Shown: positions 1 through 8,598 of the stretch, in pieces | How the letters are laid out: each line of letters opens with the position of its first letter | Position numbering within the stretch: position 1 is the first letter of the stretch | From: Propionibacteriaceae bacterium UBA7704 | GTDB taxonomy: Bacteria; Actinomycetota; Actinomycetes; Propionibacteriales; Propionibacteriaceae | Assembly (NCBI GenBank): GCA_002482525.1 | Contig: DLGC01000002.1 | Location: 275,560-339,559 of the forward strand | DNA: 64,000 nucleotides | Direction of reading: 5' to 3' | Position numbers and translations under genes: made by a program | Notes under the pieces: generated by a model | Databases searched by the model: none | The model's input: the letters and a program-made list of their open reading frames with translations, nothing else | What the model was told of the DNA's origin: nothing

Positions 1-143
1 TGTCCGCTGTTCAACTGCACCCACTCCGGCTCGGTCTGGTCGGCGAGCGGCCAGCCGGTAATCGCAGAGTAGAAACTGGCCAAGGCACGAGCATCCGGGC
101 AGTCGATGACGATGATCGGCCAGCGTCCAATGGCGGTAGACAT
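1..143 (-). CDS. VOC (glyoxalase/bleomycin-resistance fold) family protein, partial
   Basis: Only the first 47 residues are inside the window; the gene runs off the left edge. Translation from the ATG at 143 gives a start typical of the vicinal-oxygen-chelate fold: a hydrophobic first strand (WPIIVIDCPDA), then a helix with the recurrent ALASFYSAITGWPL pattern, then a strand ending WVQLNSG. VOC proteins are small metal-dependent enzymes or antibiotic-binding proteins, and no substrate can be assigned from this fragment. It is followed (minus strand order reversed) by an unrelated CPBP protease gene 60 bp away. The family call rests on recognised pattern only. Confidence 0.75.
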   Translation of the reverse strand, partial: MSTAIGRWPIIVIDCPDARALASFYSAITGWPLADQTEPEWVQLNSG

Positions 144-202
144 GAACTCAGCCTACGGCGCGGCGCCGTTGCTGGCACCGATTCACTACTCTCGGCGTGG
201 CC

Positions 203-1237
203 CTAGGTGGTCGCCGGGTCCTCGGCAGCTGGTGCGACCGCCAGCTCGGAGGTCGCCACCGGAACCGGCTTCACCCGGGCGGTGACAAGCCAGAACAGCA
301 CGGCCACCAGCGCCACCGTTGCGATACCGATCAGCCCCATCGGGGCGGCGACCAAGGCGTTGGTGTTGACCAGCACCAGCAGGAATACTCCCGCGAAGCC
401 GTTGATTCCGCCGTGAATCACCGCTGCGGCCAGCACCGAACCGGTGACTTGGCGGGCGCGCCACAGCAGGAAGGAGGCGGCAATGCACCATGCCATCATG
501 AAGGCCACCCCGAGTACTCGGTAGGAGCCGTAGTTGAAGCCCATCAGGATCAGCGGTGCGTGCCACAGGCCCCACAGCACGCCGATGATCAGATTGGCCC
601 ACACCGCGCCCAGCGGACGCAACTGGTCGGCGAGCCAGCCGCGCCAGCCGTACTCCTCGCCCAAGGCGAATAGGCCGTTGACCGTGAATCCGGCGATCAG
701 CGCCCCGGCGAAAGCCAGCCCCAGCGTCCCGGCCAGGCCAGGGGTGCGCGCGGTCAGGGCGGCGACCTGGTCGGAGTCCATGGACGTGCCCGCCAGCGCG
801 AGGGTATTGGCCACCAGATCGTCGGAATTGAATAGCAGGGTGCCTGCGCCGTTGATCCCGAGCGCATTTCCGGCCAGATAGCTGAACACCGTCATGCCAA
901 GCAGCAGGGTCAACAGCACCGCCGGCGCCACAATCAGGATGCGCTTGAACGATGTCCAGAATCCCTTGCCGAAGGTTCGCCCCATCAGATAGCCCTTACC
1001 GGCGCGTTTCTCGATGATGAGCGCAGCCACCATCGGCGCGGGCATGTACAGCAGCGCCAAGATCGCGACGGCGATCGCGGCCATACCGGTGCCCTCGGTA
1101 CTCGAGAGGTTCCGGTCGCCGAGCAGGTACAGGCCTGCAGCGATGATGCTGACCCAGCCGAACGCGATGGCGTAGAACACCGCGATTCGGCCCCAGTGCG
1201 GACGTACCTTCACAGCGTCTTCTTTCACGGGCTCCAC
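203..1237 (-). CDS. CPBP-family intramembrane metalloprotease
   Basis: A 344-residue protein with about eight hydrophobic segments. The C-terminal half carries the CPBP (Abi/Rce1-like) signature: EEYGWRG, with the paired glutamates and the arginine, then GLWHAP with the conserved histidine, then a later AAVIHGGIN histidine/asparagine motif. These are the expected metal-binding and catalytic residues of membrane-embedded prenyl-protease-like enzymes. The start is a GTG at 1237, just after a compact basic N-terminus. In bacteria this family is linked to bacteriocin self-immunity or membrane-protein processing, and the substrate here is unknown. It lies 9 bp downstream of the permease-like gene and may be co-transcribed with the ABC pair at 1247-3641. 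Confidence 0.9.
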   Translation of the reverse strand: MEPVKEDAVKVRPHWGRIAVFYAIAFGWVSIIAAGLYLLGDRNLSSTEGTGMAAIAVAILALLYMPAPMVAALIIEKRAGKGYLMGRTFGKGFWTSFKRILIVAPAVLLTLLLGMTVFSYLAGNALGINGAGTLLFNSDDLVANTLALAGTSMDSDQVAALTARTPGLAGTLGLAFAGALIAGFTVNGLFALGEEYGWRGWLADQLRPLGAVWANLIIGVLWGLWHAPLILMGFNYGSYRVLGVAFMMAWCIAASFLLWRARQVTGSVLAAAVIHGGINGFAGVFLLVLVNTNALVAAPMGLIGIATVALVAVLFWLVTARVKPVPVATSELAVAPAAEDPATT

Positions 1238-1246
1238 GGTAGTGCG

Positions 1247-2983
1247 CTATCGCTTCGGCGGCGGGATCTTGGTCTTCGCGCCGGGGGAACCTGCCTTCGA
1301 ACCCGCCTTGGCCGCAGCGAGCTCCCGCCGGGCAGCTTCCTGTTCGGCCTGCATGTCTTCCATGTTGATCGGGCTGCGCAGCAGCAGGAACACCACCACA
1401 GCGATCCCCGCCGACCAGTAGGCCGGCGCCCCCAGGATCAGCGGTGCGGTAATCAGGGCCACCATGTCGAATCCGCGCACCAAGTTGAAGATGAGCGTGG
1501 GCGGCAGCGCACCCGAGGCGGTGGCCATCATCGGCTGGCCGAAGTCCGGCTTCTTGGCCGTCACCCACCGCACAGCGCCGAACAGGCCTGCGGCCGCAGT
1601 GATCATGGCGGCACTCAAGCCGTCGGTCAGGGAGCGGTCGGCACCGGTACTGGCGATGCCGATGAAGGCCGGGGTGGCCGCCAGGGCCCACAGCACCGCC
1701 ATCGCGCCGGGCACGACCATGGCCGCACCGCGCAACTCGCCGGTCTTGAACGGCATCATGCGCGCCAGTCCGCCGGTACGGGTGAGCACCCGCAGGCTGC
1801 CCAGGAACGGCACCAGCGCCGCGGTCAACGCCAGGCCCGAAAGCAGCGGATTGAGCTGGCTCATCCGCAGCGCGTCAGCGGCATAGGGCACCAGCAGGCT
1901 CATCACCAATCCGATGAAGACCCCCGGCGCGCGGAGCAGGCGCTGAGCGTCCCGCCAGATCAGCGCGGTCAGACCCGTGCCGCGACCGAAAGTGGGCTTC
2001 ACATGGCCCTTGGCCGCCGCTTTGCGCTCCACCAGGATGTCGCGGATCAGACCGAAGTCGAGCGCGAACATGGCCCCCTGCATGCCCGCCACCAACGAAC
2101 CTCCCGACACCAGTCGGGCGCGACGGATCAGATCCAGCCGCCGAAGCGCGGCGACGACCATCACCACGGCCAATGCCAGCCCGGCGACCACCAGCGCGTA
2201 CACCACCGGACGCACCGTGGTCGCGGTCGTGATCCACGATGCCGACAGCCAGCCGGCGGCCACCGAGATCACCACAAGTCCGACAGCCAGCGCTGCCGCT
2301 GTCCACACCCCCTGAAGAACGGCCAGGACGGTGTCGCGATCATGGGTCTGCTCGTTGGCGGCGAAGGCCACCATCGCCAGCGCTCCGGCACCGGCCGCAG
2401 CGGCCCAGGCCGCCACGGAGGCCCACTCCATGCCCGAAAGCGCGGCAACCAGGCCGGTGACCAGCACGGGCACCACCAGGGCGGCAATCAGCGGAATCAC
2501 CAGGCGACCACGCAGCAGTCGGCTCCGACTGATCGGCGCCTCCATCAACCAGGAGCCTTCCGCGGCCGAGGCGAGCACCGGGCCGAACAGCCTCGATACG
2601 GCCACCGCCAGCGCGAAGCCCGCCAGCGCGACAGCGCTGGGCACCAGCAGTCGACCGGTGTCACAGGCCTGGGTGCTGCAGCCGGTCATTCCTTGCTGAG
2701 CGTTGATGACCGTGCTGATGATCATGGCCGACACCAGCAGCACGCTGAACAACGCCACATAGCCATCGGAGATCACCTGCCCGATGGTGCGGGTGGCGCG
2801 TCCATGGCGCCACAGCTTCATGAGCTGATGCAGGTCGGCCTCGGCCACCGGCAGCGGCTCGGTGGCAGGCAGGAAGTAGAAGGATCGAGCGGGCTCGACC
2901 GTCTCTTCGGTCGGTGTCGGCTGGGCCTCGGCAGGTGCGGAGGTGGCGCCGGAACGGATCAGCTTGCGGGATTTCTTACTCAC
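1247..2983 (-). CDS. Large multi-spanning membrane protein, probable ABC export permease
   Basis: 578 residues. A cytoplasmic Ala/Pro-rich N-terminus (about 1-60) is followed by roughly 12 hydrophobic segments in pairs. The GTG start at 2983 is preceded by a GAGGAGAG ribosome binding site inside the end of the ATPase gene; the two genes overlap by 8 bp. Residues around PISRSRLLRGRLVIPL resemble the cytoplasmic loop of actinobacterial DUF6297-type membrane proteins that pair with single ABC ATPases. The overlap strongly implies co-translation and a joint transporter. The transported substrate cannot be read from the sequence, and no accessory periplasmic protein is adjacent. The DUF6297 assignment is from memory of the family. 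Confidence 0.7.
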   Translation of the reverse strand: MSKKSRKLIRSGATSAPAEAQPTPTEETVEPARSFYFLPATEPLPVAEADLHQLMKLWRHGRATRTIGQVISDGYVALFSVLLVSAMIISTVINAQQGMTGCSTQACDTGRLLVPSAVALAGFALAVAVSRLFGPVLASAAEGSWLMEAPISRSRLLRGRLVIPLIAALVVPVLVTGLVAALSGMEWASVAAWAAAAGAGALAMVAFAANEQTHDRDTVLAVLQGVWTAAALAVGLVVISVAAGWLSASWITTATTVRPVVYALVVAGLALAVVMVVAALRRLDLIRRARLVSGGSLVAGMQGAMFALDFGLIRDILVERKAAAKGHVKPTFGRGTGLTALIWRDAQRLLRAPGVFIGLVMSLLVPYAADALRMSQLNPLLSGLALTAALVPFLGSLRVLTRTGGLARMMPFKTGELRGAAMVVPGAMAVLWALAATPAFIGIASTGADRSLTDGLSAAMITAAAGLFGAVRWVTAKKPDFGQPMMATASGALPPTLIFNLVRGFDMVALITAPLILGAPAYWSAGIAVVVFLLLRSPINMEDMQAEQEAARRELAAAKAGSKAGSPGAKTKIPPPKR

Positions 2984-3641
2984 CGCTCTCCTCGACCACC
3001 CGTGCGCGCTCCCCCAGCCGAACCACCCGGGTGGCGACCTTCTCCACCAGCATCGGCTCGTGGCTGGCCATCACGATCGCCAGCCCTTGCCGGCGCTCAG
3101 CGATCAGTCGCTCGGCCAGCCAGGCCACGCCTTCGGTGTCGAGCCGTTGTTCGGGTTCGTCCAGCACCAACAGCTTGCGAGGGCGTACGAAAGCGGTCGC
3201 CAATGCCAGCCGTCGGCGCTGACCGGAGGAGAGCGTGCCGGGTAGTTGTCCTGATTGCGGCACCAACTGAACCTCGTCCAGCACCGCATCGACAGCAGCC
3301 TCCGGATCGGGCACACCGTGGGCGCGCGCCAGGAGATCCAAGTGCTCGACCACGGACAGATCGGGGAAGAAATCGAGGTCGTCGATGACGGTGGCAACGT
3401 CACGGCGAATCAGCGGATTCGTTTCACTGACCGCCACACCGTTGACCTCGATGCGGCCGTCGTCGGGCCGGTCGGCACCGATCAGACAGCGCAGCACGGT
3501 CGACTTTCCCGCACCATTGCGTCCGGTCAATGCCACAGCTTCGCCAGCCGCGACTTCGAGATTGAAACCATCCACGATCACCACCGGCCCGAAGGCCTTC
3601 GTCAACCCTGAGACCTTGAGCACTACCGACTTACGAGCCAT
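2976..3641 (-). CDS. ABC transporter ATP-binding protein
   Basis: A single nucleotide-binding domain of 221 residues. It shows a Walker A loop GRNGAGKST (about residues 40-48), the ABC signature LSSGQRRR (about 137-144), a Walker B strand LLVLDEPE, and the switch histidine in MASHEP. It starts at the ATG at 3641 and overlaps the downstream membrane protein gene by 8 bp, which fits a two-component exporter or an integral membrane complex. The signature has SSGQ and not the canonical SGGQ, a common variant in export ATPases. The substrate is unknown. The gene is divergent from menG with about 100 bp between them, so that gap must hold both promoters. Confidence 0.92.
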   Translation of the reverse strand: MARKSVVLKVSGLTKAFGPVVIVDGFNLEVAAGEAVALTGRNGAGKSTVLRCLIGADRPDDGRIEVNGVAVSETNPLIRRDVATVIDDLDFFPDLSVVEHLDLLARAHGVPDPEAAVDAVLDEVQLVPQSGQLPGTLSSGQRRRLALATAFVRPRKLLVLDEPEQRLDTEGVAWLAERLIAERRQGLAIVMASHEPMLVEKVATRVVRLGERARVVEESGE

Positions 3642-3737
3642 GCCCCTGATTGTCCCCTATAGCGCAACTCAGGCAGAACATGTGCCCATGTGCACACCGC
3701 GCACCGTGCGGCAGGAGTCGTCGGCGCGTGGCAGGCT

Positions 3738-4445
3738 ATGTCCGTGCATTCTGAAAGGCGACGAGCGGACCTGTCGAAGAGACCAGCCGCGGTCTCGGGC
3801 ATGTTCGACGATGTCGCTGCCCGCTACGACCTGGTCAACGACGTGCTCACCTTCGGAATCGACCGACTGTGGCGTACCGAGACCATCGCCGCCGTCGGAC
3901 CGCAGCCCGGCCAACTGATCCTGGATCTCGCCGCCGGCACCGGCGCATTGAGCGGCCCATTCCACGACGCCGGCGCGACCGTGATCCCTGTCGACCTCAG
4001 CGCGGGCATGTTGGCCGTCGGGAAGCAGCGTCAACCGGCGTTGCCGTTCATCAATGCTGATGCGCTCGCGCTGCCGTTCGCCGATGAGAGCTTCGATGCG
4101 GTGACCATCAGCTTCGGATTGCGCAATGTGGTGAATGTGTCCGCTGCGCTCACCGAGCTGTTTCGCGTGACCCGCAGCGGTGGACGGATCGTGATCTGCG
4201 AGTTTTCCACTCCGACGTGGGGCCCCGTGCGGCACGCCTATCAGAACTATCTGCTGCGCACCCTGCCGCGACTGGCTCGTCTGACATCCTCCAACCCCGA
4301 TGCCTACGACTACTTGGTGGAGTCCATCTTGAGTTGGCCCGATCAGCAGTCCCTGGCCGAGCAACTGGCCGGCGCCGGCTGGCAACGTCCCGGCTGGAAG
4401 AACCTGACCGGTGGAGTGGTCGCGCTGCACCGCGCACACCGCTGA
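3738..4445 (+). CDS. menG: Demethylmenaquinone methyltransferase (MenG/UbiE family)
   Basis: 235 residues from the ATG at 3738. A longer upstream reading frame exists, but its N-terminus is not family-like. The protein has MFDDVAARYDLVNDVLTFG near the start, which is diagnostic of UbiE/MenG, the S-adenosylmethionine loop LDLAAGTG, the DLSAGML acidic strand and the FGLRNV motif. It catalyses the last step of menaquinone synthesis, C-methylation of the naphthoquinone ring, at the membrane surface. Other men genes lie 2.5 kb away on the opposite strand. The stop codon overlaps the start of the downstream nuclease gene (TGATG), so the two are probably translated together although no functional link is known. 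Confidence 0.95.
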   Translation: MSVHSERRRADLSKRPAAVSGMFDDVAARYDLVNDVLTFGIDRLWRTETIAAVGPQPGQLILDLAAGTGALSGPFHDAGATVIPVDLSAGMLAVGKQRQPALPFINADALALPFADESFDAVTISFGLRNVVNVSAALTELFRVTRSGGRIVICEFSTPTWGPVRHAYQNYLLRTLPRLARLTSSNPDAYDYLVESILSWPDQQSLAEQLAGAGWQRPGWKNLTGGVVALHRAHR

Positions 4446-6085
4446 TGTTCGCCCTGGATCCCTATGCGGCGCGGAGTTGTCCGCTGAAGACGGCGCATGC
4501 CTTCAGCGCCACCACCACTGCGCCACCGGCCATCGCCACCAGCATGGCCGGCACTGAGGAATTCGTGGCCGAGGTAACCCGCCAGATTCTGGCCGGAAGC
4601 GCAGCGGTGACCGATCTGCGCGAGCTCCGCAGGGCACCCACCGAGGAACAGGAGGCCGCCTGCCTGGCGGCGATGGCGGACGGCGCTGCGGTGATCCTGG
4701 GCGGGCTGCTCCCTCGCGATTGGGAGAACCATCGACGCGGACGCGCAGAGCTGTTGGTCAGCGACGGCGAGGGCGGATATCTACCGGGGGTCATCAAGTT
4801 CCAGCGGGCCGTGGATCCACGGCGCGACGACCGGGAGTTCGTCTTCTCCGAAGTGGCCGACCTGCCCCGACGTCGCACCACCACGGGCTGGCGCTATCGC
4901 TGGAATTGGCGATGGACCAACGCGATCTATCTCGCCCATCTGTGGGAGATGCTGGCACCGACCGGCTATCAATCCGGCCGCGCCGAAGCGCTGGTGATCG
5001 GCACCGAGCAACTCCCCGACCTCGGCCTGATCGCCTGCCGACTCGATCTCACCGAACCCGCCGTCGCAGTGCTACCCGGCGAGGCCGACGATGTCACCCA
5101 TGTCAGCGCCCTGCAGCGCTATCACCGTGAGTTCGCGGCAAGGGTCGAGTTGGCCCAAGCCGCCACCGGAACTGATCCGGTGCCGCCCGACCTGCTGAAG
5201 CCCGTGGTGACTCGGGAATGCCAGTTCTGCCGCTGGTGGCCGGTGTGCGAAAAACTGCTCGACCCCGACGACCTCAGTCTGCGGATCAACAAAGCCTCGC
5301 TGGACCGCCCGGAGATCACCGCCTTGCGGTCCATCGGCATCACCACGGTGGCCGACCTGGCCGCCACGCAGGTGGACGACCTGCTTGTCGACTATCTTCC
5401 GCAGATGGCGTATCGCCCGGGGGCCGAAGATCGACTCCGCCTTGCTCACCGTCGGTCCCGACTGCTGGACCAGGGCATTCAGTTGGAGCGACTCACCGCT
5501 GGGCCGGTCGACGTGCCGCAGGCCGCAGTCGAGATCGACATCGATGTGGAGACCTCGCGCACCGATCGGGTCTACTTGTGGGGTTTCTGGGTGGGCGGCC
5601 CTGAGGACGGGCGCTACCACCAGTTCAGTTCCTTCACCGACCTCGATGACGCCGCCGAACTGGCCCTGGCGCGGCAAGCCATGACGTGGCTTCGGCAGAC
5701 CGTCAGCGGACGACAGGCGCTGGTGTTCCACTACTCCGACTACGAGGTGCTTCGGTTGTCCCGCCTGGCAGGCCCGCAGGCGCCGGAGATCGAATGGGCA
5801 CTGGACTTTGCCAAGACCGGCTTCGTCGACCTGTTCGGCATCGTGCGCGATCACTTCTTCGGAGCCAATGGCCTGGGCCTGAAGGCTGTCGCCAGCGCTG
5901 GCGCCGGATTCCACTGGCGCGATGAGGACCCCGGCGGGTTGAACAGCATGAGTTGGTTCGAGACCGCGGTGGGGGCCGAGTCGGCGACTGAGCGCATGAT
6001 GGCGCGCCAGCGCGTTCTGCGCTATAACGAGGACGACGTGCGCGCCACGGCGAGGCTGCGGCAGTGGCTGCGTAGCCTCCGCTGA
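4445..6085 (+). CDS. TM0106-family RecB-like nuclease with putative 4Fe-4S cysteines
   Basis: 546 residues from the ATG at 4445 that overlaps the menG stop. The arrangement fits TM0106-type proteins: a RecB/Cas4-like nuclease domain in the N-terminal half, a helix-hairpin-helix-like segment near residues 285-315 (LRSIGITTVADLAA), and a C-terminal RNase H-like/ribonuclease D-like domain starting with an acidic strand VEIDIDVETS (about 358-367) and ending with NEDDVRAT. One cysteine at residue 12 and three at 259, 262 and 268 (CQFCRWWPVC) reproduce the C-(n)-CxxCx5C pattern that holds an iron-sulfur cluster in Cas4 and AddB nucleases. The role is unknown, probably DNA repair. No CRISPR array or cas gene is nearby. 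Confidence 0.85.
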   Translation: MFALDPYAARSCPLKTAHAFSATTTAPPAIATSMAGTEEFVAEVTRQILAGSAAVTDLRELRRAPTEEQEAACLAAMADGAAVILGGLLPRDWENHRRGRAELLVSDGEGGYLPGVIKFQRAVDPRRDDREFVFSEVADLPRRRTTTGWRYRWNWRWTNAIYLAHLWEMLAPTGYQSGRAEALVIGTEQLPDLGLIACRLDLTEPAVAVLPGEADDVTHVSALQRYHREFAARVELAQAATGTDPVPPDLLKPVVTRECQFCRWWPVCEKLLDPDDLSLRINKASLDRPEITALRSIGITTVADLAATQVDDLLVDYLPQMAYRPGAEDRLRLAHRRSRLLDQGIQLERLTAGPVDVPQAAVEIDIDVETSRTDRVYLWGFWVGGPEDGRYHQFSSFTDLDDAAELALARQAMTWLRQTVSGRQALVFHYSDYEVLRLSRLAGPQAPEIEWALDFAKTGFVDLFGIVRDHFFGANGLGLKAVASAGAGFHWRDEDPGGLNSMSWFETAVGAESATERMMARQRVLRYNEDDVRATARLRQWLRSLR

Positions 6086-6104
6086 CTGCCGTCGGCTGCC
6101 GAGG

Positions 6105-6134
6105 TTTGTCATCGATTGAGGCCAATCTGACAAA
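6105..6134. promoter_or_regulatory. Inverted repeat upstream of the GntR/HutC regulator gene
   Basis: TTTGTCA (6105-6111) and its exact complement TGACAAA (6128-6134) flank an inner ATTG/CAAT pair. It lies 51 bp before the regulator start and 20 bp after the nuclease stop. There is no T-run after it, so an autoregulatory operator is more likely than a terminator, but this is inference. Confidence 0.45.
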
Positions 6135-6185
6135 TCTCGGGCAGGGGGTCGGATTTCACTATCTCGATACGCTAAGTTTCCCCTT

Positions 6186-6926
6186 ATGGCGCAGCAACTT
6201 CCGGTCCAAATTGACCGCAACAGCCCGGTACCGCTGTACCACCAATTGGCCGAGCAGTTGGCCGAAGCCATCGACACCGGAGTGCTCAAGCCCGGTGATG
6301 CCTTCGAGAATGAACTGTCGATGGCCGAGCGGCTCAACCTGTCCCGGCCTACCGTCAGGCGCGCAATCATCGAACTGGTTTCGCGTGGTCTGTTGGTTCG
6401 CCGCCGCGGTATCGGCACCACCGTCGCGAATGAGGTCGTGCATCGACGCTATGGCCTCCCCAGCCTCTACGACGATCTGAAGCGCGAAGGTCAGAATCCG
6501 CACACCGAGGTGTTGCAGTTCACGACCAATTTCGTCGATGCCCACATCGCAGACCAGCTGGGTCTGCCTGCCCGCACACCCTTGGTGTACGTCGAACGGC
6601 TACGCACCGTTGATGAGGGACCGGTGGCCGTGCTTCGCAACTGGCTCAGCCCCGATTGGGCCGATCTGGAGATCGAGGAACTGGCGACCTACGGCTTGTA
6701 CACCCTGATCCGAGCACGCAACATCGTGCCCGCCGTGGGATATCAGCACATTTCGGCCCGCCACCCAACCGAGGTCGAGCAGCAACTGCTGAAGCTACAG
6801 CCCACCGACCCGGTGCTCACGATGTCCCGGCGGGCCTACGACCCGTCCGGTCAGCCGGTGGAGTACGGCGACCACTGCTATCGCTGGGATCGCTACGCGA
6901 TCGACATCACGGCCTACTCGAGCTGA
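6186..6926 (+). CDS. GntR-family transcriptional regulator, HutC/UTRA subfamily
   Basis: 246 residues. The N-terminal winged helix (about 10-75) contains PLYHQLAEQLAEAI, the recognition region LSMAERLNLSRPTVRRAI and the wing RRRGIGT. The C-terminal part (about 90-240) is a UTRA ligand-binding domain with LVYVERLRTVDEGPVAV and a closing VEYGDHCYRWDRY pattern. Such proteins are small-molecule-responsive repressors of sugar, amino-acid or amino-sugar genes. No obvious target operon lies next to it, and the downstream men genes are convergent. No clear Shine-Dalgarno precedes the ATG, and a TACGCT -10-like hexamer ends only about 15 bp upstream, so a short or absent leader is possible. An inverted repeat at 6105-6134 may be its own operator. 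Confidence 0.92.
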   Translation: MAQQLPVQIDRNSPVPLYHQLAEQLAEAIDTGVLKPGDAFENELSMAERLNLSRPTVRRAIIELVSRGLLVRRRGIGTTVANEVVHRRYGLPSLYDDLKREGQNPHTEVLQFTTNFVDAHIADQLGLPARTPLVYVERLRTVDEGPVAVLRNWLSPDWADLEIEELATYGLYTLIRARNIVPAVGYQHISARHPTEVEQQLLKLQPTDPVLTMSRRAYDPSGQPVEYGDHCYRWDRYAIDITAYSS

Positions 6927-6981
6927 TCGAACCTGCTGCCGATCACACTGAATGCTCGACGTTCTTGCTGTCTGACCGATG

Positions 6982-8598
6982 TCAGTGCAGCGACATCGTT
7001 GCGCTGAGGTCGGCCCTCCCCCGGCGGTCCACCGGCACGACCAGCACCTCCAGCCCGTTGATCGGCTCGGCCAGCGCCGCGTCGACCGCTGCAGCGCTGT
7101 GGAGCCGACGGGCCGACACCCCGTAGCCGAGGCTCAGCGCCACGAGATCCAGCCCCAGCGGGGTGGCGAAGACTCGCTCGAAGGCGTCGGCGTATTCGGA
7201 TCGGCCATATTCGAGCGTGGCGAAGATACTGCCGCCGTCATCGTCGGCGACGACGATCCTCAGCTCGGGCCGGGCTTCGCCGGGCCCGATCGCCAGGGCC
7301 GAGGCGTCGTGGGCGAAGGACAGGTCGCCGCACAGCAGCGTGGTCGGTACGGCCGCGCCCAGTGCGATACCGATCGCAGTGGCCAGCGTGCCGTCGATAC
7401 CCGACAGTCCCCGGTTCGCATAGACCACCGGCGGCTGCGCAGCAACCGGAACCAGGTCGGCATCGCGGATCGGATTGGAATTGCCCAGGCACAACGCCTG
7501 GCCCTCGCCAGTCGACGCGAGCACAAGCCGCGCCAGCTCGGGACCAGTGAGTTCGGCGGTGTCACGGGTCACGGCATGGAGGTGGCGAAGCTGCTCGGCA
7601 TCGGCCTGCTGCCAGGCGGCCAACCACTCCGATGATCCGGGCGCGATGGTGACGGCGGGCACGATCAGTCGAGCACGCCAGCCCGGATCGACGAAGTCTG
7701 GGCGGGGGCTCACCACGATGACCTCCACCGACGCCGAGCTGAGCAGCGCATTCACCGGCCGCGACAAGGTCGGGCGCCCGAAGACCACCACCCGCTCAAC
7801 ACGGCGCCCCAGCTCGCCTGCCACGAGCAGACGTCCGGTCGCCATGGCGTGAGGACCTCGACGGGCGTTGCTGGAGGGTTCGGCGATCAGCGGCAGCCCG
7901 GCCGCGGTCGCCAGGTCCACCGCAGCCTGACCAACGCCGGGATCGGCATCTCCGCATACCACCACGGTGCGTGGTCCAGACGGCAACACCACCGGGGGCT
8001 GATCGGCGAGGGCGACCGCCGTCACGGGAACGACAACCGGTGCCGGCTCCACCGCGCCGTCGACGAGCGGCTCGGGCAGGGCCACATTCAGCTGCGCCGG
8101 CCCGGGCCGTCCCCCGGTAGCTCCGGTGGCCATCAGGACCGCCCGAGCCACTTGGGCCGCTTGGGCTGCCGTCGGCGCGCCGGCCTCGACGGTGGCCGAG
8201 TAACTCAGGAAGCCGGTGAAGATCGCTGTCTGCTCGGTGGTCTGATTGGCGCCGAAGCCGACCAGCCAACTCGGCCGATCCGCCGAAACGACCAGCAGTG
8301 GAATCGCGGAATGGTGGGCCTCCATCACAGCCGGCAACAGATTGCCCACCGCCGTCCCTGAGGTGGTCACCACCGCCACCGGTCGTCCGGAAGACTTGGC
8401 AAGACCCAGCGCCAGGAACCCGGCGCCGCGCTCATCCACGCGCACGTGCAGCCGCACTGCACCGACGCGGGCGGTAGCCTCTAAGCTCAGCGCCAACGGG
8501 GCGCTGCGCGAGCCGGGAGCCAGCACCACATCGGTCACTCCCTGGGCGAGCAACCCCGAGACCACGAGCTGCGCACAGCGGGTGGAATCACTCACCAT
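6982..8598 (-). CDS. menD: 2-Succinyl-5-enolpyruvyl-6-hydroxy-3-cyclohexene-1-carboxylate synthase
   Basis: 538 residues, normal length for MenD, a thiamine-diphosphate enzyme that joins isochorismate and 2-oxoglutarate in menaquinone synthesis. Visible family features are the N-terminal substrate region (VVLAPGSRSAPLAL), the catalytic-loop segment VRVDERGAGFLALGLAK with the conserved ThDP glutamate, VVTTSGTAVGNLLPAV, and a C-terminal ThDP-Mg region with GDLSFAHD and VVADDDGGSIF. Its ATG at 8598 lies within the last codons of menC (11-bp overlap), placing it last in the operon menE-menA-menC-menD. Confidence is high because the pathway neighbours agree. Confidence 0.96.
   Translation of the reverse strand: MVSDSTRCAQLVVSGLLAQGVTDVVLAPGSRSAPLALSLEATARVGAVRLHVRVDERGAGFLALGLAKSSGRPVAVVTTSGTAVGNLLPAVMEAHHSAIPLLVVSADRPSWLVGFGANQTTEQTAIFTGFLSYSATVEAGAPTAAQAAQVARAVLMATGATGGRPGPAQLNVALPEPLVDGAVEPAPVVVPVTAVALADQPPVVLPSGPRTVVVCGDADPGVGQAAVDLATAAGLPLIAEPSSNARRGPHAMATGRLLVAGELGRRVERVVVFGRPTLSRPVNALLSSASVEVIVVSPRPDFVDPGWRARLIVPAVTIAPGSSEWLAAWQQADAEQLRHLHAVTRDTAELTGPELARLVLASTGEGQALCLGNSNPIRDADLVPVAAQPPVVYANRGLSGIDGTLATAIGIALGAAVPTTLLCGDLSFAHDASALAIGPGEARPELRIVVADDDGGSIFATLEYGRSEYADAFERVFATPLGLDLVALSLGYGVSARRLHSAAAVDAALAEPINGLEVLVVPVDRRGRADLSATMSLH

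Noticed and set aside
1196..3388. Long open frames opposite to genes (here, and at 12900-15227, 19379-20476, 23980-25632 and 30642-32360, all +)
   Set aside because: They overlap recognised genes on the other strand, their translations are Arg/Gly/His/Pro rich and they lack ribosome binding sites; they are frame shadows of high-GC genes.
4445..6085. Cas4 protein of a CRISPR locus
   Set aside because: It shares the cysteine pattern but has an RNase H-like second half, and there is no cas1, cas2 or array in the window.
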